Assembly: GCA_025463765.1 (NCBI GenBank)
Contig: JAODBC010000022.1
Location: 28,983-92,982, forward strand
DNA: 64,000 nt
Source: Subtercola sp.
GTDB lineage: Bacteria > Actinomycetota > Actinomycetes > Actinomycetales > Microbacteriaceae
Reading direction: 5' to 3'
Under the pieces are notes generated by a model, which was not told the DNA's origin, made no database searches, and saw nothing but the letters and a program-made list of their open reading frames with translations. Position 1 is the first letter of the stretch. Every line of letters begins with the position of its first letter. The translations under genes and the position numbers were made by a program. Below, in pieces: positions 33,550-41,621 of this stretch.

Positions 33550-36129
33550 GTGTTCTCTTCGCCTCGTCACAGACTGAGGAAGCGCCGCACCGTCGCGAAG
33601 TCCGCGATGGTGGGCGTGGTCGTCGGCCTGGCCGTCGGGGCTATCGTCGCGTTCAGCGGCATCGCCGTGACGCCGCAGACCGCGCGGGCCGATGCCTCCT
33701 CTGCCGTCACCGTGACGGCGGCATCGCAAGACACCGACCTCGCGACTGCACCGTTTCCGAAACTCTCGGTGACCGTATCGCAGACGCGCGACCTCACCTC
33801 GCAGGGCATCCAGGTCTCGTGGACCGGCGCCGCGAAGTCGGAGGTGCCGAGCGGCCAGACCGGCGGCACGAACTTCTTTCAGATCGCGCAGTGCTGGGGA
33901 GCCGACAACGACACCCAGCCCGACCGCACGAAGTGCCAGTACGGCGCGTTCGGCACCCCCGGTGATTCGCGCGATTCGTTGTTCTCAGATGCCAGCCCGG
34001 CCACCGAAGATGTGACGTACACGGCACCCTCGACGGGCCCGTTCAACCCAGCCTACAGCGCTATTCCGTTCGTGTCTGCCACGGGCGTCACGGTGAGTTC
34101 CATCAAAGACGGTGTCAAAGACGACACGGTGAACGTGAACAGCAACCAGTTCTTCACGCAGCAGACCACCAACGAGATTTCGTGGGCCGGTTCGGGCACC
34201 GACGGCACCGGCTCGGCGAAATTCGAAGTGCAGACCGCGGCGCAGTCGCCTGGGCTGGGCTGTGGAGCCCGCGTGGCCGCCGCCGATGGCGCAGCGGTCG
34301 GAACGTCGTGCTGGCTGGTGATCATTCCCCGCGGCACAGCCGACGCCGGTGGCAATAACGTCACCGGTTCCGGGCTCTTCTACGATGCGTGGAAGCACCG
34401 CGTCGCCGTGAAGCTGTCGTTCAAACCGCTCGGTGTCAGCTGCACGATCGGTGCGGCCGAGCGTCAGCTCTCGGGCAGTGAGCTGATCGCGGGCGCGGTC
34501 GCCTCCTGGCAACCCGCGCTCTGCGGGGCGGCGGGCGGTTCGGCGTACACCATACTCTCGGGCAGCGAATCCGATGCGGCTCTCGCCGCGAACGGCACCG
34601 AGGTGCAGCCCCTGGCGTTGACGTCGCGCGCCCTGTCGATCGCCGACGTGCCCGACGAGCTCGAATACGCTCCGGTGGCATTGACCGGGGTGTCGATCGG
34701 GTTCGCCATCGACCGTGAGCCGAGCGCGTTCGGCGACGTTCCGGCCAGTGCCGAAGACAGTGCCCGGCTGCCGTTCACGTCGCTGAACCTGACCCCGCGC
34801 CTGGTGGCGAAGCTGCTCACGAACTCGTATCTCGACTCGTTGCCGACCGGTGCCGACAAGTCGGAGCTGAACTACAAAAGCCCGACCGACCCTGGCAAGA
34901 ACGCCAGAAACCTGACGCTCGACCCCGACTTTCTCGCTGTCAACGATAAGGAATGGCAGTACCAGAACATCACCTCACCGTCGCTCGCCGACCTGCTCGA
35001 GCCGCAGGGGCGCTCTGACGCGGCGTATGCACTGTGGAGCTATGTGCTCTCCGATGCCGATGCCGTGAAGTTCTTGCAGGGTCAGGCCGACCCGTGGGGA
35101 ATGATCGTCAACCCGTGGAGCTCGACGGACGCCACGGTGAACCCCAGCAAGACCGGCCTGACCCTGCCGCGCGACAACTTTCCCAAGGCCGATCCGGTAG
35201 AGCAGCCGAAAGACCCGGCCGGCCCGGCCGCCGTGAACCTCGTGACGTGGCGCCCGTACACGAACGATTTCGATACCAGCGGATATCTGATTCTGCGCGG
35301 CGACGGCCAGATTCTCGGCGCCTGGGACGGCCTGGCCGCCACACCGAAATACACGAAGGCGGCGCGGGCGCTGGCCGGCCTGCAGCGCGTGGTCGGCGTG
35401 ACCGACACCGCGTCTGCTGCAAAGTATCAGGTGTTCTCGGCCTCACTGCAGAACGCGGCCGGAAAGTTCGTCGCCCCCACCACCGCCAGTCTCACCGCGG
35501 CAGCGAGCGCGATGACCGTCGATCAGAGCCAGACGCAGGTCTCAGAGATGGATTCCACCTCGGCCCAGGCGAAGGCGGCCGCAGGCGCGTATCCGCTGGC
35601 CATGCCGGTCTACGCGGCCGTGAACCCGGCCATGAGCGACGCGTCTCTGCGGGCCGACTATGCCGCGTTCATCCGCTACGCCGCTGATGCCGGGCAAGAA
35701 CCGGGTACGGGTCTGGGTCAGCTGCCCGACGGGTATGCGCCGATTCCCGAATCCTGGAAGAACCAGGCGCTCGCCGCCGCCGGCGTGATCGAGGCCGGCC
35801 CGCAACCCACGCCGACTCCGACGCCCTCCAGCTCATCGGTGAGTGCCCCCGCCGCTGCAGCGCCGAGTTCCGTCACGACGTACAACCCGCCCCCCTATAG
35901 CGTGCCGCAGAGCGCCGCGCAGCAGGCCCCGGCCGCCGCCGCGGCGGCTGTCGCGACGCCGGCCGATCCGAGCGCCAGCGGTGCCGCCGCTGCGCCGCCG
36001 CTGGGCGAGCCGACCCCTGCCGACAACACGAGTGCTGCCATTTCGGCTGCCGTGCCCGCGAGCATTTTCGCCGGGCTCGGTGCCGCATTCGCCGTGCCGT
36101 TCGTCGGTCGCTTCAGAAGGCGATTCTGA
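33550..36129 (+). CDS. Giant surface-anchored PBP-like protein
   Basis: An 859-residue exported protein. A basic N-terminus and signal helix (about 17-42) are followed by a large extracellular region and a Pro/Ala/Ser-rich linker (about 755-835). A C-terminal helix (ASIFAGLGAAFAVPFVG) then leads to a basic tail. Within it, PVALTGVSIGFAIDREP, LTPRLVAKLLTNSY and a later AYPLAMPVYAAVNPAM segment resemble pieces of PstS-type binding proteins, where a ligand lobe is followed by L-T-x-x-x-V-x-x-I-x. It is more than twice the usual size, with an additional N-terminal domain of about 300 residues holding several cysteines. Function is inferred as extracellular capture for the transporter. Confidence 0.6.
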   Translation: MFSSPRHRLRKRRTVAKSAMVGVVVGLAVGAIVAFSGIAVTPQTARADASSAVTVTAASQDTDLATAPFPKLSVTVSQTRDLTSQGIQVSWTGAAKSEVPSGQTGGTNFFQIAQCWGADNDTQPDRTKCQYGAFGTPGDSRDSLFSDASPATEDVTYTAPSTGPFNPAYSAIPFVSATGVTVSSIKDGVKDDTVNVNSNQFFTQQTTNEISWAGSGTDGTGSAKFEVQTAAQSPGLGCGARVAAADGAAVGTSCWLVIIPRGTADAGGNNVTGSGLFYDAWKHRVAVKLSFKPLGVSCTIGAAERQLSGSELIAGAVASWQPALCGAAGGSAYTILSGSESDAALAANGTEVQPLALTSRALSIADVPDELEYAPVALTGVSIGFAIDREPSAFGDVPASAEDSARLPFTSLNLTPRLVAKLLTNSYLDSLPTGADKSELNYKSPTDPGKNARNLTLDPDFLAVNDKEWQYQNITSPSLADLLEPQGRSDAAYALWSYVLSDADAVKFLQGQADPWGMIVNPWSSTDATVNPSKTGLTLPRDNFPKADPVEQPKDPAGPAAVNLVTWRPYTNDFDTSGYLILRGDGQILGAWDGLAATPKYTKAARALAGLQRVVGVTDTASAAKYQVFSASLQNAAGKFVAPTTASLTAAASAMTVDQSQTQVSEMDSTSAQAKAAAGAYPLAMPVYAAVNPAMSDASLRADYAAFIRYAADAGQEPGTGLGQLPDGYAPIPESWKNQALAAAGVIEAGPQPTPTPTPSSSSVSAPAAAAPSSVTTYNPPPYSVPQSAAQQAPAAAAAAVATPADPSASGAAAAPPLGEPTPADNTSAAISAAVPASIFAGLGAAFAVPFVGRFRRRF

Positions 36130-36241
36130 TGCCCACATTCTTGGCCCGAGCAACAACGGCAGATCTCTGCCGGCGCTGCCCCAAGTCGATGCGTTCGCAC
36201 TCGCGGATGGTCGGTCACCCTCCCGAAAGGAATTCACCACA

Positions 36242-37342
36242 GTGAAGATCAAGAAGATTGCCGCCATCGGCGCGGCAATTGGCGTCGTCGTCGCCGGTAT
36301 TGCCTTCGCGGCACCGGCCAACGCTGAGCCCGTCTCGAACAGCTATGTTCTCGTCGGTTCAGACACCCTGCAGGATTCGGTCAACGCACTGACCAATGGC
36401 ACCTCGGTCGGTGGCGCGTCGCTGCGCGTGACCGCCGGCGGCGCCAGCGTCGGTTCGTTCGACGCGTTCGGCAGCTCCTCCATCCAGACCAAGCCGGGCG
36501 GGCCGTACTTCGGTCGCCCGTCGGGTTCGGGCGCCGGTGTGACTGCCTTACGGGCATCCATCAACGGTTCACCGACCACGTACTCGGGCAACGCTGCGGT
36601 TCCCGCAAAGGTGATCGGCGGCCAGGTCGACATCGCTCGCTCGTCGAGCGGCCCCGGCGCGAACGCGAACTCAGCGGGCAAGCTGGTGTACGTTCCCTAC
36701 GCTCGTGACGCTGTCGCATACGCCTACAACGGCTCGAGTGCCGACCTCGGTGCGCTGAGCAAGGCGCAGCTGAAGCAGATCTACGAATCCAACACTCCCG
36801 TCACGATCGGTGGCACCGTTGTGCACCCGGTCATTCCGCAGGGGTCGTCGGGTACGCGCTCGTTCTTCCTCTCGTCGATCGGTGTCACCACCCTCGGCAG
36901 CACGGTCAACGATGTGAACAACACCACCCCCGAGAACGACGCTTCGGTGCTCCCCGCCGACTCGATCATCCCGTTCTCGGCCGCCAGCTGGATCGCTCAG
37001 TCGAACGGCGTCACCGGCATCAGCACCATCGGCTCGACCGGCGTGAAGCTCGGTAGCCCCGACGGCGTCGCTCCCTTCACCGGCACCACCACCCTCGCCG
37101 CCAACTCGGCGTTCTACGGCAGCAGCTACGGTCGCGACACCTACCTGGTGGTCGAGTTCGCCCGTGTCGACTCCTCGAGCGCGACCTACGACAAGAAGCT
37201 CGCCGACCTGGTCGACTCGACCAAGGCACAGAGCCTGACCAACTTCGGCACCTTCTCGAGCACCTCGGGCGCCGTCAAGGCCAAGTTCGGCTTTCTCGCT
37301 CCTTCGAGCACCGCGCCGATCCGCGCGTACGCCACCATCTAA
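36242..37342 (+). CDS. Secreted PstS-like binding protein without anchor
   Basis: A 366-residue secreted protein with a clear signal peptide (about 1-28, cleavage after ANA). The PstS-like fold shows VLVGSDTLQDSVNAL at the start, RPSGSGAGVTALRAS, VDIARSSSGPG where PstS has the Asp56 loop (Asp replaced by Ser), KLVYVPYARDAVAYAYN, LSKAQLKQIYE, and IPQGSSGTRSFF at the ligand-loop position. No lipobox or membrane helix follows, so it would be free or bound to neighbours. The GTG start has GAAAGGAA upstream. The altered ligand loops make simple phosphate binding uncertain. Confidence 0.72.
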   Translation: MKIKKIAAIGAAIGVVVAGIAFAAPANAEPVSNSYVLVGSDTLQDSVNALTNGTSVGGASLRVTAGGASVGSFDAFGSSSIQTKPGGPYFGRPSGSGAGVTALRASINGSPTTYSGNAAVPAKVIGGQVDIARSSSGPGANANSAGKLVYVPYARDAVAYAYNGSSADLGALSKAQLKQIYESNTPVTIGGTVVHPVIPQGSSGTRSFFLSSIGVTTLGSTVNDVNNTTPENDASVLPADSIIPFSAASWIAQSNGVTGISTIGSTGVKLGSPDGVAPFTGTTTLAANSAFYGSSYGRDTYLVVEFARVDSSSATYDKKLADLVDSTKAQSLTNFGTFSSTSGAVKAKFGFLAPSSTAPIRAYATI

Positions 37343-37383
37343 CCCCCAACCCTCGATTCACATCTGAAAGGCACTAAGAAGAC

Positions 37384-38442
37384 ATGTTGAAATCAGCAGC
37401 CATTCGCGTGGCAGCAGTGGGCGTCGTCGCCGCTGCACTCATCGCAGGCACCTCATCCCTCGCCCAGGCGGCGACCCCGGTGGATCCTACCGTCGGTTCG
37501 GCCGGCCCGGTCTACGTCGGTGACGCAAACGACGGTTCGCGCATCGCAGACGGTGCAACTCTCGACTTCGACTACGCGGTCATCGCGCTCGCCGACCCGA
37601 GCGACCTGAGCGCCGTCTACACCGGCTCGGCCGACGCGACTTCGGTGGAGACCTTCATCTCGCCGCGCGGCTCCGAGTCGAACCCGGCTGCTTGGACCGC
37701 CTGGTCGACAAGCGGATTCCTCACCGGTACGCAGAACGTTCAGTACCCCACCATCACGCCTGGTTCGCAGATCAACGGCAACCAGAACGCGGTTCGTGCC
37801 GGCGGCAATTGGAGCATCGGGTTCGCGTTCCTGAAAGACAACAACCTGCACGTCGCCGGCGGTGGCGTCTACTTCACCAACATCACGGTCGCCGCAGGTG
37901 GCGACTACCAGTTCGCCACCCCCACGACGGTGACGCCGCCGCCCCCCGCGAGCGGTTCGTTCGATCAGAACCTCTCGGCCACGACGATCGACGCTCAAGA
38001 CGGAACGCTGAACCTGGTTGCTCCGGCCAACGCGACGACCACGCTGGGCACCGCGACCCTGGTGAACAACCTGTCGACCTCGACGGGTAACATCGGCAAG
38101 TTCACAGTGCAAGACGGCCGTGTCGTCACGCACAAGGGCTGGGATCTCACCACCTCGGTGACCGACTTCACCAACTCGGCAGACAACACCAAGACCATCG
38201 ACAAGAAGAACCTCGGCGTCGCAGCTGTCGCTGCCGCCGGAACCACTCTTCCAGCCGGTGTGACCCTGGCTGCCGCGCAGGTTGCCGGATCAGCCGTCAA
38301 CCCGGCGCCGTTCGCCAGCGCCGCAGCCGGAACCGCGATTGCATCGACTGACCTGGATGCCGCTCTGACGCTCGTCGCGCCGGCGAACACCCCGGCCGGA
38401 ACCTACACCGCGAAGCTCACCGTCACGCTGGCTTCGAAGTAG
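37384..38442 (+). CDS. Secreted WxL-domain-like surface protein
   Basis: A 352-residue secreted protein with signal peptide 1-29. The N-terminal half (about 30-180) is beta-rich and unassigned. After a Pro linker, the C-terminal 160 residues resemble the WxL cell-wall-binding domain. GWDLTTSVTDFTN carries the W-x-L (Trp near 252), AAGTTLPAGVTL comes in the middle, and LVAPANTPAGTYTAKLTVTL closes the protein at the usual position of the second conserved motif, although the second Trp is missing. WxL domains bind peptidoglycan non-covalently in Firmicutes. The next gene encodes the expected WxL-interacting partner. RBS GAAAGG. Confidence 0.6.
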   Translation: MLKSAAIRVAAVGVVAAALIAGTSSLAQAATPVDPTVGSAGPVYVGDANDGSRIADGATLDFDYAVIALADPSDLSAVYTGSADATSVETFISPRGSESNPAAWTAWSTSGFLTGTQNVQYPTITPGSQINGNQNAVRAGGNWSIGFAFLKDNNLHVAGGGVYFTNITVAAGGDYQFATPTTVTPPPPASGSFDQNLSATTIDAQDGTLNLVAPANATTTLGTATLVNNLSTSTGNIGKFTVQDGRVVTHKGWDLTTSVTDFTNSADNTKTIDKKNLGVAAVAAAGTTLPAGVTLAAAQVAGSAVNPAPFASAAAGTAIASTDLDAALTLVAPANTPAGTYTAKLTVTLASK

Positions 38443-38611
38443 TAGCCCGCCGCACCGCATGAAACGGGGGGAGGGGTCGCTCAGGCGGCTCCTCCTTCTT
38501 TTCTTTCTTCGCGCGAATTCCGAATCGACCGAGCGCAACTCACTACCTCTCGTTCACCCCCTAGCCAGCTTCCCGACCGACTACCGCCAACTGAGTTTGG
38601 ATAAATGTACT

Positions 38612-39718
38612 GTGCCCGATCTCGCAGCTCTCTTCCCCCGGTTCAAGCGACTCGTCGCTCTTGTTCTCGCGGTGGCCTTCGTCAGTCTTCTGATGGTGTC
38701 GCTGCAAGCAGCAGGCAGCGCACACGCCGATGACACCGCCGGTATCTCGGGTGCCCCCTCGAACGGTACGGGCACCGACGCACGATCGCGGTTCAGTTAC
38801 CAGCTCGCCCCGGGCCAGCACATTGACGATGCCTACCAGGTGAAGAACACGGGCACAGTGCCGCAGACCATGAAGGTCTTCGCTACCGACGCGTACAACA
38901 CCGATGACGGTTCGTACGGACTGCTCGACACCGACGCCACGCCAACCGATGCGGGCAACTGGATCACCTTCGCCGGCGGCGCGAAGCAGCTGTCGATTCC
39001 TCTTGACCCCGGTGCCTCGCAGATCGTTCCCTTCAGCCTCGATGTGCCGGCGGATGCCTCGCCCGGCGACCACGCGGCCGGAATCGTGATCTCGGTGCTC
39101 ACCCCCGATGGTCAGGTGCTCGTCGATCGGCGCGTCGCCACCCGCCTGTACGCCCGGGTCGAGGGAGCCCTGCAGGCTGCGCTCACCATCAGCAGCATCT
39201 CCGCCTCGTACGACTCGCAGTTCAATCCGTTCGACGGCGCAGCCACGGTGACGTACACGATCCGCAACAACGGCAACGTCGCCCTCAGCGCCAACACCGT
39301 GGTGGGGGTGAACACGTACTTCGGAATCGGGGCCGCGGGTCAGGTGCGCGGAGAGGTCGCCGAGATGCTGCCCGGAAGCACACGAACGGTGTCGGTCACC
39401 GTGCCCGGCGTCGCGCAGCTCGGGTACCTGAATCCGTACATCAGTCTCGCGCCGACCGTCGATCCAGATGCCCTGAACCCGGGTCAGCTCACGACCGTCA
39501 ACCGCGACACCATTCTGATCGCGATGCCCTGGTGGCTGGTGATCATTCTCGTCATCGCCGCAATCGTCTTTCTCATTACGCGCATCCGTCGTCGTCGCGA
39601 CGAGAAGAACGCGCTCGCCTGGGCCGCGTACACCGAGGCCGAGGCGCGCCGTAAAGCGGCCGAAGACCTGGTCGGTTCGGGCGCCGCGTCGGGCGATTCG
39701 CCCGGCCGGACCCGGTAG
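38612..39718 (+). CDS. WxL-interacting protein (DUF916/DUF3324 type)
   Basis: About 368 residues. A signal helix (about 10-35) is followed by a DUF916-like domain (about 60-180), with FSYQLAPGQHIDDAYQVKN, VPQTMKVFATDAYNTDDG, NWITF, and FSLDVPADASPGDHAAGIV. A DUF3324-like Ig domain (about 185-290) has TYTIRNNGNVALSANTVV. A membrane helix (about 303-323) begins MPWWLVIIL and ends in an Arg-rich cytosolic tail of 45 residues. This is the layout of WxLIP proteins, which bind WxL proteins and peptidoglycan. The exact start is uncertain: GTG 38612 or TTG 38597; a longer frame from 38459 has no signal at the right place. Confidence 0.75.
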   Translation: MPDLAALFPRFKRLVALVLAVAFVSLLMVSLQAAGSAHADDTAGISGAPSNGTGTDARSRFSYQLAPGQHIDDAYQVKNTGTVPQTMKVFATDAYNTDDGSYGLLDTDATPTDAGNWITFAGGAKQLSIPLDPGASQIVPFSLDVPADASPGDHAAGIVISVLTPDGQVLVDRRVATRLYARVEGALQAALTISSISASYDSQFNPFDGAATVTYTIRNNGNVALSANTVVGVNTYFGIGAAGQVRGEVAEMLPGSTRTVSVTVPGVAQLGYLNPYISLAPTVDPDALNPGQLTTVNRDTILIAMPWWLVIILVIAAIVFLITRIRRRRDEKNALAWAAYTEAEARRKAAEDLVGSGAASGDSPGRTR

Positions 39719-39722
39719 CGCG

Positions 39723-40583
39723 GTGAAATCGCGAAAATCCGCGATCGCGGCCCGGGTCGCGGCGACGCTGCTGCTCTGCGGCGTGGCGACCACCGTGATG
39801 GGCGCGAGCTCGGCGCTCGCCGAGGGCGGCAGCGGCGGAATCGGCATCACAGTTTCGGTGACGGCGCCGCCCGGCGGAGCATCCACCGCGCCCATCGGAA
39901 GCGCGCAGCTCGGGTCGAGCGGGTCAGCAGCAGGCGGTTCGGGAGCGGGCTCCGGGTCTGGATCCGGTTCGGGTTCGGGTTCGGCAGTAGTCGGATCTGG
40001 TTCGACGGTCGTCACGCCCACCTCGCCCAACGCGCCAGATGCGGCCGCCGACGAATTCGACCTCGGCGGCATACTCTTTCTCAGCGGTGTCTCCTCGGAC
40101 TACGGCTGGAGCATCAACCCGCTGTCCGGCGATACGAGCGAGCACTTCACCGTGCACAACGTGTCGCAAGAGACCATCGACCTCACCGCGAACTTCACCA
40201 TCGTCGGCCCGTTCGGCAATGAGATCGCTCACGTCGATGCCGTGCCGATCAAAGCGCTGAAGCCCGACGAATCGCGCGTCATCGAGGCGAAGCTCTCGGG
40301 CGTGGGCCAGTGGGCGTTCATCACCGCACATGCGACCCTTGTTCCGCCACCGTCGGTCGCCGGCACCCCGCTCACTCCGGTGACCCGGGACGGATTTCTG
40401 TTCGTGCTGCCCTGGTTCATCGTGGTTCTGCTCATTCTCGGCGTCGGAGCATACTCCGTCGTAAGGCTCGTGCGCGGGGCGGAACTCACCGCTCTCGGCG
40501 CGCCGCCCGCCGGTGTGGGTGCGGGTGCTGGCGCGGGTGCGGGTGCCGGCGAGCCGGGTGCACTGGCCGGGGGAGCCGCGTGA
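39723..40583 (+). CDS. Membrane-anchored Ig-like surface protein, WxLIP-related
   Basis: A 286-residue protein. A signal peptide (1-33) precedes a long Gly/Ser repeat region (about 58-98) and a single beta-sandwich (about 110-215). That domain contains FTVHNVSQETIDLTANFTIVG and SRVIEAKLSGVGQWAFITAHA. A membrane helix beginning LPWFIVVLLIL (about 223-245) and an Ala/Gly tail follow. The domain just before the helix and the start of the helix parallel the preceding WxLIP gene (MPWWLVIIL), suggesting a shortened relative. It follows the WxLIP gene by four bases and overlaps the pseudosortase start (GTGA). Confidence 0.6.
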   Translation: MKSRKSAIAARVAATLLLCGVATTVMGASSALAEGGSGGIGITVSVTAPPGGASTAPIGSAQLGSSGSAAGGSGAGSGSGSGSGSGSAVVGSGSTVVTPTSPNAPDAAADEFDLGGILFLSGVSSDYGWSINPLSGDTSEHFTVHNVSQETIDLTANFTIVGPFGNEIAHVDAVPIKALKPDESRVIEAKLSGVGQWAFITAHATLVPPPSVAGTPLTPVTRDGFLFVLPWFIVVLLILGVGAYSVVRLVRGAELTALGAPPAGVGAGAGAGAGAGEPGALAGGAA

Positions 40584-41590
40584 CCGACACGCTCGAGCGC
40601 CCGTCGGGCGAAGCGTCAGAAACAGCCGAGGGCGAGCCGACCGCCGCCGGGCATCCGGATGCCCGGCCACCGAAACCGCCGAAAATACCCCGGCCGCCCA
40701 AACCGCCCCGCCGGCCTCCCGCATCGGCGATGCCGGTGGAGCCGCTCGGCCCGATCCAGACCGTTCTGCGCGGCGTGCTGCTGCTCGTGGCGGCAATGCT
40801 CTTCGCTTTCGCGGCGAACCTCACGATTCTGAGCCACGTGCAGCACTTCGTCGCCCAGCAGCAGCAGCTGAACGAGCTGCGCGTCGAAGCCGCCGCGGGC
40901 ACTCTGCCGGTCAGCGAAGCGACCTTCGACGAGAAGCTGGTGCCCGATGGTGCGCCGGTGGGGTTCATAGACATTCCCTCGATCAATGTGCACGAGGTGA
41001 TCTCCGAAGGCACGTCGGGTGATGTGCTGAAAAGCGGGCCCGGGCATCGGCGCGACTCGGTGCTGCCCGGGCAGGCCGGCATCAGCACGGTCATGGGCCG
41101 GGCGGCAGCGTTCGGGGGGCCGTTCTCACGCATTCAAGAACTCGCACCGGGCGACACGTTCACGGTGGTCACCGGTCAGGGTACCCAGCGGTTCGCGGTG
41201 ATCGGCGTGCGATACTCCGGTGACCCCGTTCCCACCTTCAGAGGCGGAACCAGCAGGCTCACACTCATCACCGCCCGCGGTCTCGCCTATGTTCCCACCG
41301 CCGTGGCCTATGTCGATGCCGAGCTCACCAGCCAGGTGCAACCGGCCGGCGCGCGGCAGACGACATTTCTCGCACTGCCGGCACGCGACACCACGATGGC
41401 GACCGATACCTCGACGCTGTGGGCGCTCGTGTTCGCGTTGCAGTTCTTGCTCGCGGTCGAAATCGGGGCAGTGTGGGCGTTCCGGCGCATCGGGGCCCAG
41501 AAGACGTGGGTCGTGTTCGCCCCGCTGTCGATTCTCGCTGCTCTGTATGTGTCCAACCAGATGATCCTGCTCCTGCCGAATCTGCTCTGA
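40580..41590 (+). CDS. Catalytically dead sortase homologue (pseudosortase)
   Basis: A 336-residue membrane protein. The cytosolic N-terminus carries PPKPP repeats (30-47), followed by helix 1 (about 62-86) and an extracellular sortase-fold domain (about 115-250). Helices at about 280-300 and 309-332 close it. The fold is clear: VGFIDIPSINVHEVISEG, SGPGHRRDSVLPGQAG, PFSRIQELAPGD, SRLTLIT. The catalytic residues are gone: the His of the GHR motif is Arg174 (MGRAAAFGG), the Cys of TLxTC is Ala232 (LTLITARG), and the downstream Arg is missing in AVAYVDAEL. It cannot be a transpeptidase; a scaffold or binding role is inferred. GTG start overlaps the previous stop. Confidence 0.8.
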   Translation: MTDTLERPSGEASETAEGEPTAAGHPDARPPKPPKIPRPPKPPRRPPASAMPVEPLGPIQTVLRGVLLLVAAMLFAFAANLTILSHVQHFVAQQQQLNELRVEAAAGTLPVSEATFDEKLVPDGAPVGFIDIPSINVHEVISEGTSGDVLKSGPGHRRDSVLPGQAGISTVMGRAAAFGGPFSRIQELAPGDTFTVVTGQGTQRFAVIGVRYSGDPVPTFRGGTSRLTLITARGLAYVPTAVAYVDAELTSQVQPAGARQTTFLALPARDTTMATDTSTLWALVFALQFLLAVEIGAVWAFRRIGAQKTWVVFAPLSILAALYVSNQMILLLPNLL

Positions 41591-41621
41591 GCGAGCAGCG
41601 AATCCACGTGAAGAAAGCCTC

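Noticed and set aside
35843..36241. Upstream extension of the secreted PstS-like gene
   Set aside because: It overlaps the coding end of the giant PBP-like gene in another frame; the GTG at 36242 starts a clean signal peptide.
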